Origin: Strobilurus pachycystidiatus
Taxonomy: Eukaryota; Basidiomycota; Agaricomycetes; Agaricales; Physalacriaceae
Direction: 5' to 3'
DNA: 64,000 nucleotides
Assembly (NCBI GenBank): GCA_019915135.1
Contig: JAHLMK010000015.1
Coordinates: 806,001 to 870,000, forward strand
Each line of letters begins with the position of its first letter. Position 1 is the stretch's first letter. Shown piece by piece: positions 19,353-31,674 of this stretch. Made by a program: the position numbers and the translations under genes. A model generated the notes under the pieces. That model made no database searches and was not told the DNA's origin. It saw only the letters and a program-made list of their open reading frames with translations.

Positions 19353-22117
19353 TTATCGTCTCCTCGCGGCACCAGCTGGTCCACCAACACTCCTCCTTCC
19401 AAGGATCGCGCTCTTCCCCACACCACCACCCACACTTGACCTCACTTTCTTCTCCACTACAACGCTCCTCCTCCCCGTAGCCCCAGCAGCGCTCTTCCTC
19501 ACCTGCATGCCCCCAGCGACGGTATTGGGGGCCTGCGGGCCTGCGTCGGTCGAAGAAGATGACGCCTGAGGGGTCGAAGGGACCTGGCGCCTAGCAGCTA
19601 GTCGAGCAACAACAGTCGTACGCGAGATACGCGGCCGGCGCGCGCTGGCGGTTCTTGAGACCATGCTAGTATTGCCTGTGCTTGTCATCAGAACCTCAAC
19701 TGTAGAGATGATTGTAGAGATGGCTTACCTGCATCTTTAGACCCAGAAGCCACAGGAATTTTGCTTGGACTCATAGGGAACGTCGCCTCCGTCAGCGGGG
19801 TCTTGAAGATGCGTGACGGTGTCGGCAGAGGGGTCCTCGGAGCATTGATCCTAGCTTCCTTCGCGACTACAGGAGAGAGTGTAGACTCAGATGTCGATGT
19901 CGATGCAGGGGAAGCCCGCGCCAAACTCGACTTGGTGGGCTGCAAGAGCCTAGAGGACGTGCTAGTAGGTGTGACCTTCCTTGGTATAGTACTTGGTTTG
20001 GTCGTGGCGATACTGGCGCGTCCAAGGCTCCCCTTGTTGGCGGCCGGAGGTGCAAGACTTCCCCTTGTCACGGAAGAAACGCTGCTCCTCGTAGTGGAAG
20101 GAATTCGACCGCGTGTAGTCGAAGTGACGCTTCCTCGAGTGGATGAAGCGGCGGCGCTGCCGTTGATTGTAGAAGAGATACTTCCTCTGGTTGTAGACGT
20201 GATACTACCTTTGGGATTCGCATTGACAGTACCAGAACGCCGCAAAGAGGACTTTGGGCCCGTCGCTGCCGCGGTGGTCAGCGATCCACGTGTCGTCGAA
20301 GTGACGCTACTTCTCGCACTACTGCCGACACTGCCTCTGGTGGTCGAGGACACGCTTCCCAGGTTGCCTGAAGCAGATGAAACACTTGAGCGTGTCCCCG
20401 AACTACTGGCAGTAGTCGTGCTGCTGCGTTTGGGTACAAACTTCGGCGGACCCATACTTCCGACAGGCGTTACTTTCCTCGCCACAGGTTTCGCCGCCGT
20501 GATTGTTGGTCTCCTGGCAGTGGTAATAGGTGCAGACGGAGGCGCAGGCGCAGGCGCATCGACCTTCTTCTCCTCGCTCTTCTTCACCGCCACCTGAACT
20601 TTCTCCTCCGGTTTCTTCTTCTCCGCCTGCGCCTTCTTCCCACCGAATAAACTTCGCACAAATCCAAAGATTCCCTTCTTCGCCACGACAGGTGGAGGGC
20701 GTACGCCGCTGACTCTTCGCGCCGCGCTAGCACGCGGGCGACCATTGAGGCCACTCTGTCTTGGCCTGACGGTACTTGTCCTCGGTCGTCCGCCAACACT
20801 GGCCCGAGGGCGAGCACCACTGGCTCTTCCTCCGACCCTAGCGCTCTTCTTGATGATGTCCTTGTCGTCTTCTTCAACCTTCCGCTTCTTGAGGAGTCCC
20901 TTCGGTTCATTGATGGCCGCCATTCTAGACTCCAACTGTTCGTGGGCCTTCTCGAATCGGTCGTTCTTGGATTGTGACACCGAAGGTCTTGGAGTGGCAG
21001 TAGCGGCAAGCGATCGTCGGGGAATGGGCTTCACAGGACGCGTCGGGTCGATGGGAAGATCTGCGCGCCGCATCATCTCCTCCAGGACACTCTGAGTTAC
21101 CGATGGACGCGGCGTTACTTTCTCCTTCTGTGCATCGACCTTCTTCTCGTCTTCCTCGTCTCTTTCATCCTCTGTCGCAGTCTTCATCTCTTCGTCGGAT
21201 CTCTCCGCCTGGTACACTGCAGGCATAGGCGGTACGGGAGGCGGCAAGCTGAGAGAGGGGCGGAAGGACCAGCCACTGGCCCGTGGGGTGCCAAACTCGA
21301 ATCTGCCGTCAGATTTAGTGGACCTAGTGGGTGTACCAAGGTCTGCGCCTTTCAAAAGACGCGCAACGTCACGCGCAGGCGTACCAACTCCGCCTTCCAT
21401 GACCAGATCGAACGAAGTATGGAAGGCTGGAAGCATGGGCGTATCGCCGGCCATCCAGGCGGAAGACGAGGTAGTTGTTTGAGTAGGCGTTGTCGGTTGT
21501 GGGGGAGTAAAGATAGATGTCTGAGGAGGGGACGAGCTGAATCTGGGAATGTTGACTAGGCGGATTGTGCTGCCCGCTTCGACGTTTGCAGGCGGCGTGA
21601 ATGGCTCGATGAGAGGCGAGGGCGGCAGCGGAATCTGGTGGGGCTGCGGATCGGCGGAGCGGGAAGTGATGGTATCCGTTGGGGTCTGAGTTTGAGGGAT
21701 AGAAGACAAAGAGGTTGATTGGGAGGAGGTGGAACGCGCAAAGCCAAAAGAGGACACAATAGATTTGAGAGACATGGACGCTGCGAAAAGAAAGCGAATG
21801 AGCCAAATGGCAGAAAGAAAGCAAGCGAAGCGAACAAAGGGCGCACATTTTAAAGAGCCAAAGTCGGTGGAGCTCTCCTCTCTGATGCTGCCCAGCTGTA
21901 TCACCTCTCTTCCAACAACGGGCTCAACATTCTCCTTGGTGCCATAGATGGCGAGGGCGGGATTGTTGAGCGCAGCCAGCCTATCGGCCATCTCGCTCTT
22001 CTTTCCGCCGGGCTTCACTCCATGCGCCTTGCACAGTTTGATGAGCTGCTCCTTTTTCAGGGAGTGTAAGGCGGCAGCGTTGGAGAGAATCGACTCTGAG
22101 GCCGACTGCATCTCCAT
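19353..22117 (-). CDS. SAP-domain nuclear protein with Ser/Thr-Arg repeats
   Basis: Three exons. Exon 1 encodes an N-terminal SAP motif (about residues 18-50: LKKEQLIKLCKAHGV, then a basic GGKKSEMADRL helix), which binds AT-rich scaffold DNA in other proteins. A phase-1 intron (GTGCGC...CGCAG, about 21779-21846) removes an apparent hydrophobic stretch. The long second exon is Pro/Ser/Thr-rich and has a KKRK basic cluster, a series of ARPRAS/GRPRTS repeats, and many copies of a TTRGS-like word between about 550 and 720. A last exon (about 19353-19670) ends RRSVGGPAGAARRR. It is very basic overall, so chromatin, nuclear matrix or spindle binding is likely. It resembles NuSAP only in general design. 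Confidence 0.75.
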
Positions 22118-23161
22118 TTGCTAGAAAGGCGGATTCTCGGATTTTTCCGTGCTTTTGGACGATAGAATGTAGTGTGTCGCTAAAGACTCGTTAAGCAAGC
22201 GACGAGCGCGGGTGCGGGCTGGGGTAGTGCGTAGCGAAGGTGACCGTTGATTGAGGGCCGTTTGCCACTTCCTAATTCGGACCCAACAAGAAAGAGCACG
22301 TGATGGCGTTGGGTTTCGCGTTTTCTTTTTCCAACCGGGTTCAAACCGTACGTACGACTGTATAGCATCATCCAGGGAGAGAACATTACTGACAGTGGTG
22401 GAGCTTTGGAGATCGCGTCTCCGCTTCTTTCTCCCCATCAAGTTCGGGTTTTTGCGGATGCGCTGCTTCTGTGCTAAGTTATCAGTTTGGCTTGTGATAG
22501 ACTATATTGTGATTCTGTTCTGAGCTCGTAGGCTGAGCTTTTTGGCCACGCCCGGATATATGTTTCAACAGAGGCTCGCTGCCACTCGCCACACAACTGA
22601 AACATCTTTTCTCTAACAGCATCATGCCGTATCCATGCACATCGACTCATCGAGATATGAACATATATAATCATACAGTCCGACTTGTGGCGCTGGAGCC
22701 TCTCCATAGTTCCACATTGTCATACGAGGGGCTTAAGGTAGAAGCCTTGCTAGCTCTTAAGTGGATAAAATTATATCCACTAGCTACCAATCAGGCTACG
22801 GCGGCATACGAGTACACTCGGGGGGCCTCATCTACAGTTGAGGACGTTCAGTAGGAGCTCGAGAAATCTTTCCAAGTGCGCTTGACACGGTTAGTTGGCC
22901 TCCAACAATGGCGCCATCTCCTGACAGTCCTCGTTTCAGATGCAAGTCTTTTTCTGCTGACACGAGTAACTGGGTTGAACGGTACTGTATGATGCACAAC
23001 GTGTCTAGCCTGCAACAAGTTGAAGCTGTTTGTAACGCGAAAAGCACTTGCTTATCTCCAAATTCGCAATTTTTGACAAAGCTCACAGAGACCAGGATAA
23101 AGTGAATATTAATAGCATGTAAAGTATTCCGAAGTAATGATACATGGATAGGATGTATTAC
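22118..23161. other. Intergenic stretch, no gene seen
   Basis: Upstream of the SAP gene and downstream of the F-box gene. Short frames only, none with motifs. Confidence 0.4.
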
Positions 23162-24467
23162 TCAGACACACAACACCCCCTTCTCGTTGATGGTCGGGAA
23201 CAACCTCCTCACCGCGTTCGCCGCAACTCTGGGGATGGTTATCCTTATGGATTCCAAGGCACCCCCAGCCCCGGCGGCATGTTGCCCTACGTTGAACGCT
23301 AGCGCTCGATCAAGATCTGCCCATAACGCATCTGTAGAGTCGAACGAAATCTCCTCGATAACAAGGTCAAGCGTATTGACCCCGACGAAGGCACGCGAAG
23401 GGTACTCCAGTTGCGTGATCCACCAGCGCATGATCTCCACTGCCTGAAGTGGAGGCTCTCCCATGACCGTGCTTGTCAATGCAACGTGGGGGATCGCTCG
23501 ACCTGGACTTGTCTCGAAAGGAAGATAGTGGTTGATATTGGCTGCGTGCACAATCAGCTGGACTCCCAATGACCGTAAGTGTGAAGGGGCACGGACGTTT
23601 CAAGTAGCCCGGCGAGTAGCCGAAATACTTCAGTTCGGGCATCTGCGCGAGGACATCTCTGATCGTCTGAGTGATGAACGAGTTCGTGTGCATTGTCAGC
23701 CTGACGATCTGCGATAGTCTGACGGGCGTCCGAGACTGCACAAGGGCAGTGAGTGCTGCCCTCATAACCATCGCGTTGAGCGTCAGCGACAGCGTATGAA
23801 GATCAGCTGACGAACTTGGGGACATGACAGTCCCTTCCGAGTCATACGATGGCATGAAGGAGTAAGGCAGGATATTGAAAAGTACCAGCTCCCGGAGACC
23901 TATCGAATGAGATGATAGGTGGGAGTGGGCGCCGTATGGGTTCGAAAAGAGATCGAACACCTCGAAGACATCGCTCTTGAATTCGAGGCAGTCCAACTCT
24001 ATCCTCCTCACACGGGACATCGTCAGACGCATGGAGGACGATATCGCCGCCGGGATATCCGCAAGGCGCGCATACCCCGATATCGTCAACGATATGAGGT
24101 TCGTCATTAGCGGGAGGATATGCGGGACCGACTCTTCGCCGTAATCCGTCGGCGGCGGATTGACAACAAATGTCAGACTTTTGACAAGCGTCGCTAGAGA
24201 GTCGGGGCCTGTGGAGCTCTCTTCGCGCAATAGATCCAGGAAAGAGTCCGCCGTATTCCGGTCGTCCTCGACTGGTTTGAAGACGATGTTACAGAACAGA
24301 CGCGGTCGCGCGAAGAGGTACCATTGGCGACAAACGATGTTACAGGAGGAGATGGTCTTTAGATCGGTAGGAGGAAGAAATGACAGGATGAGGTCGACGA
24401 GCTCGATGGGCAAGGGAACGGGAGGATATATAGTGCTGTTTCCTGGCATCCCGTCCAGGCCGGTCAT
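23162..24467 (-). CDS. F-box protein
   Basis: The start at ATG 24467 gives MTGLDGMPGN. An F-box lies at about residues 18-60: PLPIELVDLILSFLPPTDLK, then CRQWYLFARPRLFCNIVF. The rest is an irregular leucine-rich region (LRELVLFNI, LHTLSLTL), as in the large F-box families of mushroom-forming fungi. To keep the frame, an intron of about 55 bases is needed near 23546-23601 (donor GTCCGT, acceptor CACGCAG). Its donor is weak, so a frameshift is possible. Likely an SCF ubiquitin-ligase adaptor; substrate unknown. Confidence 0.7.
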
Positions 24468-25806
24468 TGAATAGTTCAAGATGGTAGTGATGTGGTGTGG
24501 CAGAGAGCAAGGCCGCGTGGGTCAGAGGCTTTGAAGGCGGCGACAGTGAAGTAGGGAGAAAGGATGCCGCCGAACCTGGTGTAATCCACTCAAACTGTTT
24601 ACCGGTGTCTAAGCGAACCTGAGCGTGTAAAGGCAACCTTAAGTGCATGTGACGTCACAGCTAAATCGGAACTTATGTCTCTCAATTCTCGTTCTTCCTG
24701 ATTTGAATAATTGCACCTGTATACGACCAGTCTTCGAGCTTTGAGAGTCAGCAGACAAATCCGAGGGTTTGCCGAACAGGAATCACACTGTCACCGGCGT
24801 AAATGGCGAACCATCTTACCCTGCTCAAACACACGCTACATTCCTTGTTTGCGTACTAAGTATTACTTGTGGGGTGAAAGGACACTTGGCCGCATTGGAA
24901 GAGCTCCAATGACCGAGCAGGGGAGCTGGAGGCATGAGAGAAATCTATATACATGACAACGGAGTTGGTTCCCACTTGACTGATCCATTTATCTACTCGG
25001 TGGTGGCGACTTGACATTCAGGCGGACTACGCCCAGAATGACCTACGTTACATCACACTGGATCTCAGGGATATCCCCGTAGAATGCGGGACGGATTAGG
25101 ATACACACTCGGGGTGCATCCCTCATGAAGTACTTTGAGAATATAATTTGTGTTCAGACTACTTATTCTTGAACGAGTCTAATCATTCGCGGATTCACTC
25201 GCCATTAACCGAGAAGCGCCCGGCGGCCCCGTTATTATGAATTATTGCAGTTAAGTGACACAAGTACGCTATGTTTAGTATGTACGGCCGACGCCCATCT
25301 TTTCCGGGCTAGATCTCAGGCGTGAGAGGAAGGGGATTGACAAGAATATGGATAGCATAGATACACGGGGTTTCTCCATAAACATCGCCGCGATTCGGTA
25401 CAAATGAATTGAAATGATACTTCCGATACGTCTGGCAGGGCCTAGTGTGGACGACGGCGACGAAGACATCCACCATTCCTGGCACATCAGGCTCTGTGAA
25501 TCGGACTCGAATACACCATGCCTGTTCGCGTTTGCCCTAACTAATATGCCCATCGTAGCAGAGTGAGTGGCTACCATCAGCCTGAAGGCGAGTTGTTCAA
25601 GAGCGACCTGGCTTCACGGTTAAGCCATCGGTCAAGGAAATCCGCCATCGGTCAAGGAAATTCCCAAGGTACGCCTGATGACTTTATGACACTCGAGGTG
25701 CCTCGTGCACACCCCGCGAATGAGCACCTCGGATAAGGACATCGCGAAATTCCATGCTTATACTAGAGAAGAACGGTACGACGGTGTTCAGTTTGTAAAG
25801 GTCCAT
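24468..25806. other. Intergenic stretch
   Basis: About 1.3 kb with no gene. A short direct repeat of GCCATCGGTCAAGGAAAT occurs twice near 25625-25660. Confidence 0.4.
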
Positions 25807-26240
25807 TCAATGGCTGATGAGCTCTGGTTCGATGAGATCAGAGACAGTTGTTTTGCGACCCACAAACGCAAGGCTGTCTGTGATTGGGGCACTGAGTTCT
25901 GCACTATCAGTTTCGTCAATACCCTCGATATTCAGAGATCTTGGTTGAATTACTTACGTTGTAGGAAGAAGGATGTCGAGCTTTCCGTCGGCCACCTTTA
26001 AGGCCACTGCTCCTGTAATAGAGCGTTCGTCGGTCACATCCATCTGCAAGTTGGGGTGATCATGAATGGTTGAATGACACCAACTTGAAGAACAGAGTAC
26101 ATACGCCACAGGGAAGTCTTCCGCCTTGTCTATAGACACACCTGCTCTTCCAAACTTTCCAAACATCTACCAGATTGTACAACTCCGCGCCTTCGACAGC
26201 AAACGCTCTCGCAATCAGAAGGTCTCAAGTACGCGCGATA
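25807..26240 (-). pseudogene. Short-chain dehydrogenase/reductase relic
   Basis: Pieces of an SDR fold appear in order on the minus strand. An N-terminal ARAFAVEGAELY piece (near 26205) is followed by LQMDVTDERSITGAV (near 26040) and KLDILL before a GTAAGT donor, then a short exon ending at 25807. The glycine-rich cofactor loop, the NNAG motif and the YxxxK catalytic pair are missing, and stops break the frame. Reads as a decayed fragment. Confidence 0.5.
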
Positions 26241-26339
26241 TCGCCAATACGCCCGATCCCGCCCATATCGCCTGATCCCTTGCTGGCGCGAAAAGTCTGG
26301 TGGTAAAGTAGTTACAGATGCCTGGGGATGTCTAGAGAG

Positions 26340-28764
26340 TCAACTTGGCGATGCTATAGTTTCGCCAGCGTTTTCCTTCGAGGCCGGTTTCAACGGTGTC
26401 TCTCTCCTACCCCAACTCGTAAAGAACTTTAGTAACCACATCGGGCGCCAAGCAGCTGGAACAGGTGGGGGTTCACTGGGTTCTTCTTCCTTCACCGAGG
26501 CGACCGGCTCGTCATGGGGCTCGTAGTCGCTCTCTTTCCCACTCTTCGCGCTCGCTTCATTAAAAGCAGCCTCTTCCTCCGCCTCGCTTTCCGTTCTTCC
26601 CCACCGATCCACGCTGACCTCTCCACCACCAACGCGCCACTGCCGACCCTCTTCCTTCCATTTCTGGTCAATCCCTACAGCGCCTGCGGCGCCCTCACCT
26701 GCTAACAGCAAGGGCGGTGGTATACCATCTTTCATCGCCTCTTTGTCCTTCTGACCCGCCCGAGATCCAAAGACTTTGCTTCTCACTTCAACAACCTTCC
26801 TTCTGCCTCCGACGGCCACATGCCAAGCATCGCGTAATGACAGTTGTTCGGCCTCGTACCAGAGTGTGTTCACGGTCTGCATCATTTTGCCCGCCCGCGC
26901 CCTTTCTGAGTCCAGTTCCCCTAGTACACCGACTGCCGCAGCTCCCGGTCGAGAGGCGTCTAGCCCATGTTCAAGGGAAGTGTATACGTTGCGCAGGTGG
27001 GCAGAGGTATCTACCAATCGCGCATTCAAAAGGGCAGTAGCGCGAAGAACATTGGCAAGATGAGCTTGGCGTCGCATTAAGATAAGGCTTTCCCCCGCAA
27101 GGGCAACGTCAAGGCGCATGTACTCGAGGGGAAGGACCTTCGTAGACAATGATGGATACTGAGGGAAGGAACGCCGCTTGCTGAGTCGAGGGCGTGTTGA
27201 TGTCGGTGATTCGGCTTCTGGTGTCGGTGGTGGAATAGACCAAGAAGTGACGCGTGTGGTAGGCAATGGCCGTCCGTTCCGCCGTAGTGTCGACGGTAAA
27301 TTTGGTGTCGAGGGTATGAAGCTAGTTGGACTGGGAAGATTGATGTGTGAGGTGGATGGATTAAATGTGATAGGCGACAGTTCAGTTGGAGATGGATCGC
27401 GCGAGCGCGTGACAATTATGGGAGGAGGCGCAGCGAATGTCATAGCGGGAGTATTGACGGGGGACACCTGCCCACTGCTCAACATGTCGTCGTCGTCGTT
27501 CATGTTCACAATGACGGCAGGCTTCTTCTTACGATTACTCAACCTAGCAATATAGTGAGTGGACAGCAATTCATCTGCGATTTGAAACTCACCCTGCCCA
27601 TCGCTCAACTTTGCCTAAACGTTTATTCCAAGAGCTAAGACCTCCGAGAACATCGTCATCAGAGTCGCTCCCTCGATCTTCACGCTCATTTCCATCCCAT
27701 AAAGCCTTCAGCACCCCACCGAAATCTCTATCCTCCTCCTTGATCCGCTTGCCGATACCTCTCACGATATTCCCTAGGCTCTGCCCATCTTTGGAGGCAC
27801 CTACAAGGGTGTTAACGAATATTTGGAGGTCGCCGATGATTTCCGTGATGCTGCCGGCACCCGGGGACAGTTCGGAAGGAGCTCCTGCCGCCATTAACGA
27901 TGCCACAAGTGGAGAGTCGATACACGAGGAGTTGGAGGGGATTAATGGAGTCGCGTTTGGTGTGCGAAGGGATGTATGATGGTGATGGTTGGGGGCACTG
28001 GCAATGGCCAACGATAATGCTTGAGGCGAGGCGAAAGGGTCTCTGGGGACTATATGATGGGCAGCAGCTAGCCTGTTCCGTACGGCGAAGACAAGGGAGA
28101 ACAGCGCAGACACGACGCTTGGTGATGGTACACGCTCGCTGGCGTGATATTGCGAAGCCCACGATTGTAAAGCAGTCAGTGTCGCGTCACAGAGGAGACC
28201 ATCCTTTTCGCAGCTGAAGCCAAACAGACCAAGCGCGGTTTGGATATAGCGGACAAGATCCAGCACCGTCTGATTGAATTTGACTTCGGGTAGTTCGCGG
28301 GGAAAGAGGTAAGTGCCACAAAATCGCTCCCTGGTCGCCTCACTGGCGGAATTGAGAGTGAGAGCAGTACGCCCTGCGCTTCCCAGCCTCAGCAAGCTGA
28401 TATTGACGTGCATCTGCTCCCGCGCTTTGCCAAAGTCACCCTCGGGGACTAACACAATCGTGTAGTCACTGCGAAAGTGCGCCAAAGATGTGACCATGAT
28501 CGTGCCATATGTTAACTGCTTTGGGCGGGCATCTCGGCGCATACTGTGCACAGCTTCCTTCATGACATCCGGCGAAGTAGGGAGAAGAACATCCAGCACG
28601 ATGTTGTGAGCCAGATCCGAGGTATAGACGACCAAGAGAGGGTACGGATGATCCCGCGAAACGATCCATTTCTCTACGGCATACAGCTGGAAGCCTTGGA
28701 GCACAATTGTGCGCTCGTAGTTGAAGCCTGGTAAAGGCGCATGACCGGAAGGCACGAGGAGCAT
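26340..28764 (-). CDS. STB6-like protein (Sin3-binding family)
   Basis: Two exons joined by a 49-base intron (GTGAGT...GCTAG, about 27543-27591) in phase. The start ATG 28764 gives MLLVPSGHAPLPGF. The N-terminal domain (TIVLQGFQLYAVEKWIVSR ... LLVVYTSDLAHNIVLDVLLP) matches my memory of the STB6-like N-terminal domain of fungal proteins first linked to Sin3. The second half has a Pro/Ser-rich linker with a KKRRSF-like basic site, a helical region (LDVALAGESLILMRRQAHLA) and an acidic C-terminal part. About 780 residues, probably nuclear. The role in Sin3 repression is inferred from yeast naming only. Confidence 0.65.
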
Positions 28765-29490
28765 GGAAGTGGACCCGGCTACTATCAACTCCCGTTGAGA
28801 TCACAATAACCTGGTGCGAGGAGTGAGGATGGGAGAAGGAGAGGACACAAGGACTTGTGCGGTCGCAACACTGTATTATCTATGTGTCAAAAAAGCCTGG
28901 CACTTCGCCGGTCCCGTTGAGAGAGGGAGGAATGGTGGCGGAAATGGAAAGCACAGTGGTACACGATGGGTCCCTGCTAAGCGGTGCACGGAGGTGCGGA
29001 TCCCGAATTTCAATACAGGCCGTTCAGGCTTCTCGGTGAATGCGAATTCGAAGGAAACAGAGCGGGCGTAGGAAGTTAAGAGAGCAATTTAGGTGAGATA
29101 GCGACGATATGCCATGAGCAAGAGCAGCGTGAAGATGTCGGTGGGCAACATGTCATTGGATGCGCTGTCGTTCAGTATGCGCATGTCTCTAACTGAAGGT
29201 ATCGGCATCTATGCCTTGCCGTTATCTCAATCTTATCTGCCTTCCTTCTGTCTCTCGTCGTTCCTGTCTTCATTCTCAGCTGGCCGTCTGAACCGTATGC
29301 AGGCGCCGCATTACCTGTAATGCTACCAAAGTCACGATCCGGGACGGAATGAATAGGAACGTTCAAATTTCGGAAAAGTGCAGCTCAGAATAATTGGACC
29401 AGCCGACTGAAGGGTCTTAGGCAGGTTTTGGGGGAGGCAAAAAGTTATCCTTGGTGTCACTGCAGAGTCTAAGACACTGACAGTGTCTGC
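28765..29490. other. Intergenic stretch up to duplication border
   Basis: Holds the STB6-like promoter region. No convincing gene; the short frame at 29114-29320 has no motif. Confidence 0.4.
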
Positions 29491-29950
29491 GCGCATTGTT
29501 GAGGTCTTACAGCCATCGTCTAACCTGGCGGGTCCAGAAATCGATCAAAGCTCGGCCCATCCGCGCGGCGGGCGGTTGTATTCACCGACAAAGCGCTTTC
29601 CCTAGGCCTAACCCAGCGGTCGGAGCGCTCTGGCCCTGGATGGTCCACCACCACAAAGGAACCATTTCACATTTGTCACACACCAAAAAGGCTACTCGTC
29701 CTCCCTTTATGATGGTGACTGACAACAAGGGCGTACTCTTGCTATTATCACTTGGCCTCTGGGACTCCCTTTGCGGGTCTTTCTTGAATCTATTACGATG
29801 AACGTCGTTTGGAGTATGCCTTTGACGAACAGAAACAATTCGGGGCCATGATCGAGCGCTTTTCCCGACGCCTTGTCGCATTGATCAATGGGTCGTCTTT
29901 CTCCTCAGCTAAAGCGCCCTTCACTTTGTCGACAAAGCTCTTCTAGGTCG

Positions 29951-29960
29951 ATATATAACC
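29951..29960 (+). promoter_or_regulatory. TATA box of copy B
   Basis: ATATATAACC about 50 bases before ATG 30007. An out-of-frame ATG at 29979 lies between them, at about where transcription should start. Confidence 0.5.
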
Positions 29961-30006
29961 TGCTCTGGCTCAGCGGAAATGGCATCGACATCCGAACACA
30001 GCTCCA

Positions 30007-30729
30007 ATGGCCTACAGGAACCCTCTGCACTCTACTCCCATTCCTTCTACGTCCTACACTAGCCTGGGCCGTGCTCCTACTCCTGCTCCCTCACAGGCGA
30101 AGGCTCACTCCGGACATTCAAATCCGAGAAGGCTGAAGCTTCCAATAGAGGTCAACTCTCCTACCTCGAAATGGAGGAACCAAGTTGGACGCACCAGCGG
30201 CGTCAAGCCCGTCACGTTCGACTGGAAAGGTCGGCAACCGGGCGAGGGTGTCAAGATGGCGGAACTCGCCATGCGTGGATACGAGCAACTTGCGCATGAA
30301 CTTATTGGTGGTCATGACTTGGTATTTAAACCAGGCGTGACGAAGATTACTTTTTATATCATGGTATGTCGCTTTCTTCTTTTCTTTCCTGAGCGTCTCT
30401 GACACTTGGCTCAGTGGCCCGGCTATTCACATGTTGACTGGTGCCGTTCTGTCGAAGTCAACACCAAGTTCGGACCTATGACTCGGGCTCAGCTGGGCAC
30501 TGCTATTGCTACCATGTTCATGCACTGGATCGATGTGAGTATTTTCTCAACTTGTCGTTCACCGTCGCTGATGCGCTTCCGACTCGCTCAGAAAACCCAA
30601 TATGAATCCTGTTCTGCACCTCAGTGGCGCGTCGGTACGAACGGCATCACCATCAACAATGTTGTTCTTCTCTCCGCCTGGAACCCGATGGAGAATGCGT
30701 GGCAAGCGGACGTCGCCGTTGAACTCTGA
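30007..30729 (+). CDS. Uncharacterised protein, duplicated copy B
   Basis: Three exons with the same splice sites as copy A: ATG 30007 to FYIM|GTATGT, a WPGYSHVDWCRS exon to MHWID|GTGAGT, and a KTQYESCSAPQ exon ending VAVEL. About 205 residues. Differences from copy A in the coding part are very few (for example the last residue L for F). The conserved Trp/Asp pattern of the second half suggests a folded domain. Function unknown. Its neighbour downstream is the complete ABM gene in convergent orientation, with about 220 bases between the stops. Confidence 0.78.
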
Positions 30730-30946
30730 ACTCTATCTCTTAACATCCTATACCCTGCATTGCACGAACTCCTCACGCTTACCACTGTATCATTTAGACA
30801 TCTTTCAACTTACTAGATTAGACAGCATCACAACCTCTGTATAACATCATCTCGACACGACCCAATTCTATATCAAATATACAATCACTGAAGCGAATTG
30901 ATATCACTCAATCATTGAGTGCTGAGGCATGGAGAACCGACATCCC

Positions 30947-31597
30947 TCACTTAAAAGAGATGACCTCCAACTCGATAACCTCCAGATCGTGCCCTCGAGC
31001 CATCAGGGCGGCAGCGACCTTTCCTCCCAAATGGGCCGCCTTTCCCTCTTCAGACTCGAAGAAATCGACAATGGCAAGGTGTTCGGTGAACTCGACGGCA
31101 TACCACAATCGCGTGAAGTCCTCCTCGTTAACGAGGGGGAGGGCGCTCTAGAAAGAAAGCTGAGAACATTGCCCACTCGAAAAGAAAGCTCAGGTACGTA
31201 CGATAAGGAACTGCTTCAACTCGTCACTGGTGTCGTTGATCTTGACGAAGAGGCCGCACTTCAAAGTGCTGGACTTCGGGGCGTGGACCTTGCTGGCCAG
31301 AATTGACGCCTGTCCCACCACCATGTCGGGAGCTTGGGTGATGAGACTTTCAGCGTTTGCCATAAGGGCTTCGGGGATCTTCCCCGTCATGTGCGCGTTG
31401 CGCGAGGCGGCGTCCGGGAAGGTGTCGAAGATGGCATAAGTGTCAGCGCCCTTGTATTTTAGGGCGAGCCACTGAAGAGTTCCCTCTTCTTCGACGGCGA
31501 GAGACCTTCCTGCCTTCAAGAAGTCTTTGAGTGCCGAGGACTTGGGCTGGAGGGGGACGAAGAGGGCGAGAGTGGGAGTGAGAGTATGGGTAGACAT
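30947..31597 (-). CDS. Tandem antibiotic-biosynthesis-monooxygenase (ABM) domain protein
   Basis: Two exons. Exon 1 (ATG 31597) encodes a first ABM-like domain with TYAIFDTFPDAASRNAHMTG. The donor GTACGT follows ELKQFLI. Exon 2 begins SALPLVNEEDFTRLW and encodes a second copy of the same pattern, HLAIVDFFESEEGKAAHLGG, ending VISFK. The F-x-D-x-F ... R/K-x-A-H signature in both halves supports two ferredoxin-like ABM folds, about 200 residues. Such small proteins may oxidise or bind quinones and other small molecules; the substrate is unknown. A TATATAA box lies about 70 bases upstream. Confidence 0.75.
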
Positions 31598-31667
31598 AGC
31601 TAAAGAAGCTTATCGAAGCTTGGTAGGCAGATTGGATTCTGTGAAAACGACGAGAGAATACGGCTCC

Positions 31668-31674
31668 TTATATA
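31668..31674 (-). promoter_or_regulatory. TATA box of the ABM gene
   Basis: TATATAA on the minus strand, about 70 bases upstream of ATG 31597. Confidence 0.5.

Larger units (their letters stand above)
29491..31029 (+). repeat. Right arm of the inverted segmental duplication
   Basis: Near-identical reverse complement of 8161-9719. Here the flanking ABM gene is complete and crosses the border, so this arm is probably the original and the left arm the copy. Confidence 0.9.

Noticed and set aside
19761..20597. 278-codon plus-strand open frame
   Set aside because: It is the complement of the low-complexity exon of the SAP gene; the composition mirrors that exon and no motif is present.
21779..21850. 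Membrane helix in the SAP protein
   Set aside because: The hydrophobic stretch is an in-frame intron with GTGCGC donor and CGCAG acceptor; removing it keeps phase.
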